A stretch of DNA of 64,000 bases from Gastrodia elata (taxonomy: Eukaryota; Streptophyta; Magnoliopsida; Asparagales; Orchidaceae). The stretch covers positions 11,798,501-11,862,500 of the forward strand of contig CM028682.1 of NCBI GenBank assembly GCA_016760335.1. Direction: 5' to 3'. The position numbers and the translations under genes are program-made. How positions within the stretch are numbered: the first letter of the stretch is position 1; each line of letters opens with the position of its first letter. Of this stretch, positions 48,227-58,460 are shown piece by piece. The notes under the pieces were generated by a model, which saw only the letters and a program-made list of their open reading frames with translations, had not been told where the DNA came from and made no database searches.

Positions 48227-49018
48227 TCAGGATAACTGATTGAACAAATTATCAATTCTAGGCAGTGGGTATTTATTCTTTATGGTGACCTTATTCAACT
48301 CACGATAGTCTATACACATACGCATAGACCCATCCTTCTTTCTTACAAATAAAACTGGCACTCCCCAAGGAGACATACTTGGCCTAATGAAACCTTTATT
48401 CAAGAGTTCTTGTAACTGCTCATTGAGTTCCTGAAGCTCCTTAGGTGCCATTCTATAAGGTGCTTTGGATATCAGTTGGGTACCAGGGATCAATTCGATA
48501 GAGAATTCTACTTCTCTGAAAGGAGGTACACCAAGAAATTCTTTTGGGAATACATCGGCAAATTCTTTGACTACCTTACAATCAGCAAGAGAGATATTTT
48601 CTTTTGTTTTGCCCATCATGGTGACTAAGTAGGCACTACAACCCTTGACAATCAGTTGTTCGGCTCTAATGGCATTTATTAAGGATAACTGTGTGCTAGT
48701 TTTTCCTATGAATGTTTCAGGCTTGCCCTGAGAATGGAGAGTGACTTTCTTTTTATGGCAGTTTATCACAACATTATTATCACTGAGCCAACTCATCCCA
48801 AGGATGATATCAAAGTTAGCTATCGGTAAGATGATTAGTTTGGCCTGAAATTCTTGATTATTTATCGGAACTTTAATATTGCAGAATTTATGGGCACTTA
48901 GTTGGGTTCCAGACGGAAGTCCAACATTCAACTTTTGTGCCAAGTTGCATGCGCAAAGTTTAAGGTTATTGACAAGTTGTTCTGAGATAAACGAGTGACT
49001 GGCACCAGTATCGAACAA
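48227..49018 (-). pseudogene. pol: Family C protease and RT N-terminus
   Basis: A 263-codon open frame. Protease has an intact FDTGASHSFI loop (about 49015-48990) and FDIILGMSWLSDNNVVINCH. The linker VVKEFADVFPKEFLGVPPF is followed by RT fingers: SKAPYRMAPKELQELNEQLQ, FIRPSMSPWGVPVLFVRKKD, RMCIDYRELNKVTIKNKYPL. It ends at a TGA within the fingers-palm border and is in frame with the next ORF. The listed start is simply the first Met; translation would come from a Gag-Pol polyprotein. Confidence 0.88.
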
Positions 49019-49053
49019 TACGTTACAAGGCTAGTCATTGAAATAAAGCGTGC

Positions 49054-49137
49054 CTAAATTTACATAGTTTTGCATTAACAACTTAAAAAGAATTAAAATA
49101 CATAAATGCAACAGGGGAGAGGTTTAGGAGTGTGTAC
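49054..49137 (-). other. Intron-like insertion between gag and protease (84 nt)
   Basis: On the minus strand the coding text NNVVS is followed by CAG|GTACAC..., and the coding text GTLYFND resumes after ...AAATTTAG|GC. The 84 nt have GT-AG borders, are rich in T, contain an in-frame TAA four codons in, and include GTTGTTAATGC about 30 nt before the acceptor as a possible branch site. Removing them leaves the flanking codons in one frame. The left relic has an 88-nt insertion at the same codon (5065-5152); family A has none. Splicing is inferred. Confidence 0.6.
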
Positions 49138-50370
49138 CTGAAACCACATTGTTATCTTCTGCGGCTTTTAGAGGAGTTAAGGCGTATACTCGTGCAGGTT
49201 CAGCAGAATGATTGGTAGATTGCCGACATTGATATTTTGAGAATTGGGGACGGGTGGTTGCGTGTGAGTAACTTCAGAAGCAAGGGCTAGCATTATAGCC
49301 AGATTTGGTTCCCTCCAGTTCAGTGGAGTTACTTAGAACACCTGGTTCTTCTAGCGGGGTTTCATTGGAATTCCGTCTGCCATTTCTGTGTGGTCGCACT
49401 GACAGAACCGATGGCCTGTGTGCCCACAATTAAAACACCTCTGGCCAAAGTGGTAACACTTGCCGTACGGATGAGGCTTGATACAGTTTTGAGCTTGTTC
49501 GACAGTAGGTGCTGCTTCCAGCTGATATACTTTCGCAGGATTAAATCCATGTCTCTTGAAGTTTCCTTGCGGGTACTGAGTTGTTTGCGCTTTTTGCTTA
49601 TGATCCTTTTCAGATTGATGATGTTCTATCACCTTGGCCGTTTCCATCAATTTGAAGAAGTTAGTCAGGCAGAGTGGTACAATTTGGTTCTTCAACGAAC
49701 TTCGGAGTCCACAAAGGAAGCGGTGACACTTATCTGACTCAGAATGGGTGACTTCTGGTGCGAAATGAATCGATGTACGAAACTCTCTTTCGTATTCAGC
49801 GATTGAATGACTCCCTTGAGTCAACCTTATGATTGTGTCAGAGATAATGTTTTGTGTAGATGGGGGAATAAATTTGGTCTTGAAGGCTTCAACAAATGCA
49901 TCCCGGGGAATGTCGTTTAGTTCATAATCGACGAACTGGGTATTCCTGACTTCTTCCCACCAATATTCTGCCTCAGCGTGGAACAGATGGGTGGTGAGAC
50001 GGACGGCTTCGGAGTTCGGAATTTTCAGACTAATCAAATCCTTTTCCACGGCCTTCAGCCAATCGGCTGTATCCATCGGGGACAGGTTCCCACCAAAGGT
50101 TGGAGGTCTTAACCTCAGAAAGTTATGGAGGAGATTATCCGCTGAATGATATGAAGATGAAGCAACTTGTGGAGCGTGGACTGTCGAAGCAGCGATAGTG
50201 ACTGGAGTTACATGATCATTCAATAATTTCTGCATGACTAATGCCTGTTGAGCTTGGTTTTCTAAGAGAGTTGCCACCATGGCTCGCAGATGAACCACCT
50301 CGTCGCTAGAACTACTGGAGGCAACAGTGTTCTTGATGGGAGTAACGGTGGGTGGTGATCCAAAATCCAT
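49138..50370 (-). pseudogene. gag: Family C gag
   Basis: The open frame 50370-49351 (339 codons) starts MDFGSPPTV. The capsid domain spans residues about 90-230: FLRLRPPTFGGNLSPMDTAD, WLKAVEKDL, AEAEYWWEEV, FKTKFIPPS, LTQGSHSIAEYEREF, CHRFLCGLRSSLK. The nucleocapsid end has IKPHPYGKCYHFG and a complete CX2CX4HX4C knuckle, CFNCGHTGHRFCQC, at about 49440-49398. After a TAG and a frameshift the tail RVYALTPLKAAEDNNVVS reaches the intron-like insertion. This is the best preserved Gag in the window. Confidence 0.88.
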
Positions 50371-50569
50371 TCTAGTTTGATTAAGAAAAGGACAAACTCA
50401 GAATTTACACTAAGGAAGAGAATTCAAAATCTTTCATTAATTATAAAATTAAGGGATTACAATGCCAAATTGTAAATCAAACAGAGTTGCTTGAAAATGA
50501 AATAACATTTATCCTAACCATCATTCAAACATTATTAATGTACTCTGCTCTAAAGGCTACACAAAAATC

Positions 50570-50929
50570 CTAAAAGGTGACTTCTCGATGCTTCCTGTTA
50601 CGCTTCTTTTCGAGCCTTGCCATGGTCTCATACCACCAGACTCCGGTGTAGTCCGCCATCAGGTTGATTACAACATCTACATAAAGTGACTAAGGACACT
50701 CTATGTGTATCAAAATGGACTCCACCCGGCTCAACCACTCTTGTGCGTATATTGGAAAGTTGAGCCCTCGATATAAAGTTTGTTGTAGAAGCTTTTCCAG
50801 GACCAAAGTTCCTTTTGCTGACACCCCTTCAATCTACCAGTTGCTTTCTTGCTTCCATTTGAAGCTACAGCTCCAAACTCTCCTGAAGGCACGCTGATAA
50901 TAGTCTATATCGGACTCTTCAGAATCCAT
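50570..50929 (-). CDS. Conserved ORF upstream of gag, unknown function, two in-frame TAGs
   Basis: From the ATG at 50929 to a TAG at 50572-50570 the frame spans exactly 120 codons with no frameshift but two internal TAG codons. It begins MDSEESDIDYYQRAFRRVW, has a middle LVLEKLLQQTLYRGLNFP and EWLSRVESILIHIEC, a GVWWYETMA segment and a basic end LEKKRNRKHREV. The left relic has a homologous region in the same place (3373-3715). It is the first ORF after the primer site, about 220 nt downstream of it. I do not recognise the family. Both internal stops could be decayed CAG. Family A has no room for it. Confidence 0.5.
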
Positions 50930-51138
50930 TTGACTCTGTGGACAGAATTTTATTACATTTGTATTAGACTCCAGATGACTAATTCATTTGGATGGGAGTA
51001 TTCTCCTCCTACATTTTGCATAAAGTTACTGACACTACTATGTTATGGATGTCACTTATATTAATGCTTGTAATTTTAGAAGAACGGTCCATTAGGTAGA
51101 AAGGAATCATAGATCCCATTCTGACACCTTATGGTGTT

Positions 51139-51150
51139 CTCTGATACCAA
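51139..51150 (-). promoter_or_regulatory. Family C primer-binding site, initiator tRNA-Met
   Basis: Minus strand TTGGTATCAGAG, one base inside the 5' LTR end. Confidence 0.9.
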
Positions 51151-51151
51151 C

Positions 51152-54100
51152 TGTGGGGCCCCCCGTACTGACAACAAGGAAGTACGGTGCTCCAACTGTG
51201 GCTAATCCCCAACTTAAGTAAAGTTTGGTAAACCCAACCTGCCTTAAGCCAAGGACTTATCACCAAGTGCTATAATATTCATCAATATATAGATATCAAA
51301 GTGGCAGAAGCAATAATAATAGAGTAACATCCACAAGCATACATAGTAGGAAAAGAGAATGCAATATAGTAACTCATCACAATGCAGAAATAAAATACAT
51401 TTAGAATTAATTATTACAAACTGAAGTTTAATTGAAAAATGAAAATATCTCTCAATCTCACTGAAAAGAAAAGGCAATATCTAACTAAACAGCAGCAGCA
51501 CAGTCCTTCTCCTGAATCTACTCCTCTTCTGCGACACTGCCCACAAACGTGTCTGAATCTGACTTTTGTCTGTATCACAAATGCCAGGGCCCCAGCCAAC
51601 AAAATAAAAAGGTTACAATGACAATTGTCTAAGTATATTTTAGGTTATTTTAATGAACTGAACATTTAAGGATATCACATTTTAATTTAACTATACATGC
51701 AAGCAGTAAGGGGTGCAACAAGCTATGAAAGGAATAGGTAACTATAAACTATTCATTTATAGCCAGCATACAATGCAAAATAAACAAGGTGAGGCTAAAA
51801 GCTAAAAGAAACAGCAACTACAATACAATTCTAATCCTAACATGCTTATGCTCATGTTAACATAAGCTGAGTATATAAAAGAAACACAAGTACTGAAAAT
51901 GTGCAATTTTAGCATCCTAAACATGCCAATATACATAAGTAAGCCATATGAGTAAACATACAACATGCTAGTTAAGAATAGGAAAAAAAACATAATATCC
52001 ACTAAGACATGTGGCAAAAGCAAGCAATCTATGAAATATGAAGCCACTGAGACATGTAGCAAAGCGAGCAAATACTGAAAATAAGGCCACTGAAGCATGT
52101 GACAAAGCAAATCAAAAAAAAAAAAATACAATTCAACTAAAGTAGCAATAAGCCTAAGATATAGTACTGCCATACCAGCCAATAGGCTATACAGGGCCTC
52201 CAATACTAAATATCAATCAATACCCAGCCAATAGGCCATCCCAATCCTCTATGCCTGGGTCCAGTCTATATAATACTACTACTAAAGAGGCAGACTATGT
52301 TAGGACCTATTCTGCTAATTGCAAATAAGGCAAAACTGAATGATATGCAATTCAAATACTAACTTAGGATGTATCATCCATATCCTAAATTTTCCTATTA
52401 TGCTCAAGCAATAAGGCTAAACATACAAGGTATGCAAAGCAGTCTAGTCAAAGTAAGTAAGAGACTCAATTTAGACTTATGTGATATCTGGTGTTATCTA
52501 ATTACCAAATCTAACTACTCTGAGAAGGTACAAGTTTAGGATCTCCAATATCCAGCTATCGAGTAGAATCTCAGATTTACATCCTTAAAGTTAACATTAG
52601 AACTTAACAAGTTCTAATCCAAAATTATGTGATGACTATTAGTTTAAGTAAGTAAATCAATGATCTAAATAATTTATAGTTTACTCTCTTACCCGAATCT
52701 TGATTAAGTAAATCAAGATTTAAGGATTTAGAACTTAAACCCTATGTTGAGTTCAAATCCTAAATCCAAGGTAATATCCTAATAATGATCTAGGGTTCAT
52801 TCTTATTACCCAATTTATAGGTAAAGGATCCTATAAGCTGAAAGATTTAGGAACTAAGAACTTAGTGAAAGGCTATTCTACTATTTATATGATAAAACAA
52901 TCGATTAAGAACTTGAGAATCTAAGATCTATATTCAACATTTAAGATAATTTCATTATCTTATAGATTGAATCATCCTATACCCACATGGAAGGTTCCAA
53001 ATAATTAAACAATCAATCATTAAAGAATATCAAATGGAGATGGTTCAATTTCAAATTGAAGATCTAAGTCTAAGATCTAAGATCTAAAGATCTGAGGTTT
53101 GATCACTTTAGATCTCTAAATTAGAGTTTTATCTTAAGATCTTTCATTTGTGATTCTTTAAGGATCTAAGTTCACAGTTAAACTATATGGAGCTTATTAA
53201 GGCTGAAATTGATAATTTTAAGTATTAGGTTAAACATCAAACTCATATTGACCTTTTTAGGGCTACTTAAGATCTAAGAATCTGATGTTTGATCACTTTA
53301 GACCCTAAGGTAAATATTAACTCAGGCTTTACCAAATATATTTCTTTTAAGTTTTAGCTCTTAGGTTAACCTTACTGAACTTAATAAGGTGATATTTAAT
53401 CATCTCCATTATTAGATTCAAGGATTAATGCCAAATGACTCTTAATTAAGTATTAAGTGGATATCTCTTAAATTGATGATCACATTAATATTACTAGTCT
53501 AAGAGTTCAGAGAACATTTCTAATCTAACTTAGGGTAGTTCACTGAAATTTCCAAGCTTTAAGGAGCATTTAAACATATTTTGGTCAAAATGACCAAAAT
53601 GCCCCTCTTAAGGGTAAAATTAGGATTTTAGGGTTTAGTTACCCAAGTTGGATCTAATCAATTTTAATGAGTTTCATATTGATTAGAAAAGTGAGAAACA
53701 CACTTATATTAGGTTTTGATAACTTAATTAATCTTAATTAGCACTAATCACTTATTTAAGGCAATTAGGTTGATTAGTGAACATATGCCTTCTTAGGGCA
53801 ATCCAACCTTATACTTAGGTTAATACAGACCTAATATGACATTAGGAACAACCCCCACCCGAATCAGAGGCTTAATTAGGGTTAATTTTACTAATCCTTA
53901 TTCAAGGTGATTAAGGAGTGATTAAGAAAAATAATTATCCAAAATTAAATTTAAGGGTTTGATATTGTTCCTTAGGGTACAAGGAGCAATCAGAGCTCTA
54001 AATCTCATAAATTGGATACTTAAATAATTTTATATGATTTAATTAATGACAGCAAAGAGTTTGGCAAATAAATTTTAATCCAACCGTTGGATCTAGGATT

Positions 54101-56149
54101 TTATTTTATATTCAGATTCCTTGAATTTTTCTGATTCAAATGGTATATTGGATCATACCATTTGGATCAGTATGTCCAAAGTTATTTAAGTAATTTAATC
54201 TGAATGTTTATTTAAATTAAAACTATATAATTTAATTAATTAATCGCATAACCTTTAAAAATACAATCCTATAATTAATTAATTAGCCGCGACCCGAAAT
54301 CGAACCGCGCGGGTCGGGGTCGGCCCGGCCCAAAATCCAGCGTCTTCTTCCTCTCGCACGCGCCCACAGCCCGAACCTTAGGGCCGGCTTCCACGCCACG
54401 CCCCGATTTCAACGGCTACACGATCCTTGAACCTAGACGCGTCGATTAAACCAAGAAGCCCTAACTGGGAGGCGCCAGATCGATGGAGCGCTACTCGGCC
54501 TAAGCTCTTCGTCAGGCGCACTTGTGAGGAGTGAATTCTCCTCGCATAGTCCACGGGTCGCCGCTATCTTGATCCCTACACATTCAGGGATCGATGAGGG
54601 AGTGATAGGTCGACTCGAGAGGTTCTGAGGTGGTCTGGATCGCTAGGGTGCTACTCGGCGTATTCTGCCATTTAGAGCTTCGACTAGATCGATCGAGTCC
54701 AGTCGAATCGATCGATATGGTCGAACCTAACCCTCGATACCAGTCTATAATTATTGCTGAGGGGTTTCGATACTAAGCAGAGTGTTAAATGGCTCGAGAG
54801 GACGCCACATTCGAGCAAATTGACCCGACTGGCTGTGTGCTTTTAGACGGCGCTTATGCCGTCTGGCGCACTAGAAGTCCTGGACGACCGCTAGGAACTA
54901 GGGAGGGGTCCTAACACAGCATCTAGGCTAGAGAGGAGGTGAGTCGAGCTGAATCGAGCTCGATAGAGAGAATGGAAAGAATGGGCTGTACCTGAAATGA
55001 AGTCGAGCGTGCAAATGGGGACTGCAGAAGGATAGATGACATTCCCTGATCCGACCGCAGCTTTAGGGAACTTGAACGCCAAGTTTACCCTCAGACTCGA
55101 CTGACGGGGCCTGGTTCACCGATTGGATGAAGAGGTTCCCGAGCTTAGCGAGAAGAAGTGGGAGTTCAAGAGAAGATACGGGGTAAGCAAAGGAAGTCCC
55201 AGGCGAGCTCTACGACTCTTTATAGCCGCTGGAGAGCTTCCAGAGCCCTAATCGAGCTGGCAGTTTCATCCCGTGCCTGCGGATTGGGCTCCAAATGGGA
55301 GAGGGTAATTCTGAGAGGATCACCAGGCTATGGTGCGAATGAGATCATGGGGGACAAGATTCCATCCCCGTACTGCCACGAGGGCAGGATGTTGAAATCC
55401 TATCAGGAGTTTCCAGAGGAATCGCGCCTGGGACGATGATGAACAGCGATAGGTAAGGCGCCGCCGTTCGATGGGTCTTCAGTTACGACTGAGTGGCCCA
55501 GATCTCTTGCTTAACAACGATCGATCGGGAATGCAGATCGCCCGTTGGATCAAACTGAAATGATCCAACGCTCGATCCGAGCTGCTTAGGGCGGGGTGTG
55601 GGAGGCCGTTGGATCGGGCTAACGATCGAGGAGCTACGATCTAATCACGGTGTGGGTAAATCGCACCGTTGGATGGTCGCGCCAAGATACGTGCTAGGCA
55701 TCTTACGGGTGCATAGCTATGCGCCGCTGTCAGGACCCCACAGAGGATCTGCCGCAGTCCCGACAGCGAATCCTAAGGCTTAATTTTAATTAAATAATTA
55801 AATTAATTAATATAATTAAATTAAATAATCATATTAATTCCTATTAAATTTATAGATCCAATTTAGGACCAAATGAGCTCCAAAAATTCCCAAAATTTCA
55901 CCCTTTGCTAATTAGGGTATGAGGAATTCAAAAATAAACTCAGATTTTGATTTGAAGATTAAATTAATTTAGGTATTTTTCAGAGCTTAAAAATAGCGAA
56001 AAATATCAAATTTTCCATTTAGCTCCAAATGATTCCAAACTTCTAGGGTTAGGTTTAAATGACCCATTAAATCCAATGGAATCAAAATCAAGACTTGGTT
56101 TAGCTTAATTAATCCAGATTTAGCTGAGATAACAGCTAGGGTTATTATA
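51152..56149 (-). repeat. Family C 5' LTR (right copy on plus strand)
   Basis: Runs from TGTGGGGCCCCCCGTACTGA to GGGTTATTATA on the plus strand; the terminal CA is TA. It is colinear with 41900-46958 with small indels, for example near 53440 and 54390. Confidence 0.92.
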
Positions 56150-58460
56150 GCCTTTCGCGTGGCAGTGCTTTTTGCGCAGCAGCGCGCGGCTAAAATAGGT
56201 TTACATTTGTTATAATTCTATCCGCTAGGGTCCTAGGGGCCTTAAAATACCAAAACCGTTAAATTTTGGCAATTTCAGCCAAAACTGGGCAATTTTTAAG
56301 AAATTCTAGGCATTTTGTAATTTCAGGCCCTGCAGCGCGCTGAATCGCGCTAGAGCGCTCTTCACTCGGCAGCGCACGGTATGGCTTTTCGCATGGCAGC
56401 ACGCGTTAGCGCTTTTCGCGTGGTAGCGCGCGGCTAAAATAGGTTCACATTTCATATAATTCTGTCCCACTAGGGTCCTAGGGACCTTTAAATTCCAAAA
56501 TTGTGAAATTTTGGCCATTTCAGCAAAACTGGGTAGTTTTTAAGAAATTTTAGGCATTTTGCAATTTCAGGCGTTGCAGAATGCTGAATCGCACTAGAGC
56601 ACTGAATTGCGTGGCAGCGCGGTAGCACTTTTCGTGTGGCAATGTGCAGTAAAATTAGTTCACATTTGATATAACTCAATCATACTAGGATTTAAGGGAC
56701 CTTAAAATACCAAAATCGTGAAGTTTTGGCCATTTCAGCCAAAACTGGGAAGTTTTTAAGAAATTCTAGGCATTTTTCAATTTTAGGCGCTGCAGCATGC
56801 TGAACGTGCTGGAGTGCTTTTCGTTAGTCAGCGTGCGGTATGCCTTTATTCACGGCAGTGCGTGATAGCATTTTTCGCGCGACAGCGCGTGCCTAAAATA
56901 GGTTCACATTTGATATAATTCCGTCCTATTAGGGTACTAGGGACCTTAAAATTCCAAAACTATGAAATTTTATCCATTTCAGCCAAAACTGGGCCGTTTT
57001 TAAGAAATTCTAGGCATTTTGCAATTTCAGGCGCTGCAGCGCGCTGAATCACGCTGGAGCGCTGTACGAGCGATAGCGTTTTTCGCACGGCAACGCTGTA
57101 GCACTTTTCGCGGGAGTGCTTTTCACACTATAGAGCACGGCGAAAATAGGTTCACATTTGATATAATTCAGTCCCACTAGAGTCCTAGGAATCTTAAAAT
57201 ACTAATACTGTGAAGTTTTGGCCATTTCAGCCAAAATTGGACAGTCTTAAAGAAATTCTGGGCATTTTGCAACTTTATGCACTGCAGCGCGCTGAATCAC
57301 GCTGGAGCTCTTTTCACGCGACAGCGCATGGGAGCGCTTTTCGTGCTGCAGTGCGCGGTAGCGCGTGGTAGCGCGTGGCTAAGATAGGTTCACACCTTAT
57401 ATAATTCAGTCCCACTATGGTCCAAGGGACCTTAAAATACCAAAACCGTGAAATTTGGACCATGCAAGCAAAAACTGGGTATTTTTTAAGAAATTTTAGG
57501 CATTTTGCAATTTCAGGCGCTGCAGAGCGCTGGAGCGCTTTTCACGCGGTAGCGCGCGGGAGCGCTTTTCACGCTACAACGCGCGGTAGCGCTTTTCACG
57601 TAGCAGCACGCAGTAGCATTTTTCGCGTAGCAGTGCACGACTAAAATAGGTTCACATTTGATATAATTCTGTCCACTAGAGTCCTAGGGACCTTAAAATA
57701 CCAAAACTGTGAAATTTTGGCCATTTCAGCCAAAACTAGATAGTTTTTAAGAAATCCAAGGCATTTTGCAATTTCAGGTGCCGCAGCGCGCTGGAGTGCT
57801 TTTCGCTACTGTGGTAGCGCGCAGTAGCGCTTTTCACGCGGCAGCTCACTACTAAAATAGGTTCACATTTTATATAATTTAGTCCCATTATGGTCCAAGG
57901 GACTTTAAAATACCAAAATCATAAAGTTTTGGCCATTTCAGCCAAAACTGGGGAATTTTTAAGAAATTCTAGACAGTTTGCAATTTCAGGCTCTGCAGCA
58001 CGCTGCAAAGCACTGGAGTGCGCTGTAGCGCTTTTCGCACGGCAGTTTTTAATAAATTCTTGGTATTTTGCATTTTCAGGCACTGTAGCATGCTAAATCG
58101 CGCGGGAGCACTATTCGTGCGGGTGCGCTTGTCGCGCGGCGACACGCGGTAGCGCTTTTAGCACGGCAGCGCGCGGTAAAGTGCTACAGCGCACAACTAA
58201 AATAGATTTACATTTAATATAATTCAGTCCCGCTAGGGTCCAAGGGACATCAAAATACAAAAACTGTGAAATTTTAGCCATTTCAGCCAAAACTAGGTAG
58301 TTTTTAAGAAATTCTAGGCATTTTGCAATTTCAGGCCCTGCAGAGCGCTGAATCGTGCTGGAGGGCCATTCGCGAGGCAGCGCGCAGTAGTGCTTTTCGG
58401 CGGTGGCGCGCAACTAAAATAGGTACATATTTGATATAATTCAGTCCACTAGGATCAAAG
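56150..58460. repeat. Satellite array, block 2
   Basis: The same monomer as block 1, continuing from the family C insertion. Box spacings are about 244, 215, 244, 248, 238, 262, 211, 345 and 217. The 345 interval contains a recombinant monomer at about 58046, where GCACGGCAG jumps straight to TTTTTAATAAATT, skipping the AT core. The block ends at the target duplication CAAAG of the solo LTR. Confidence 0.93.

Larger units (their letters stand above)
41900..56149 (-). mobile_element. Complete family C Tekay-like element with ~5 kb LTRs, inserted in satellite
   Basis: LTRs of 5059 and 4998 bp flank a 4193-bp internal region read on the minus strand: primer site, upstream ORF, gag, intron-like insertion, protease, RT start fused to integrase, chromodomain, polypurine tract. 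The target pentamer is GCTTT on the left (41895-41899) and GCCTT on the right (56150-56154); satellite continues on both sides. By hand count the LTRs differ by about 6% over the first 330 bases. The LTRs are longer than the internal part. RT catalytic residues and RNase H are deleted, so it is non-autonomous. Confidence 0.93.

Noticed and set aside
51802..52203. 133-codon hydrophobic minus ORF, shorter copy at 42551-42838
   Set aside because: It is inside the family C LTRs, the length differs between copies, and its hydrophobicity follows from AT-rich repeats.
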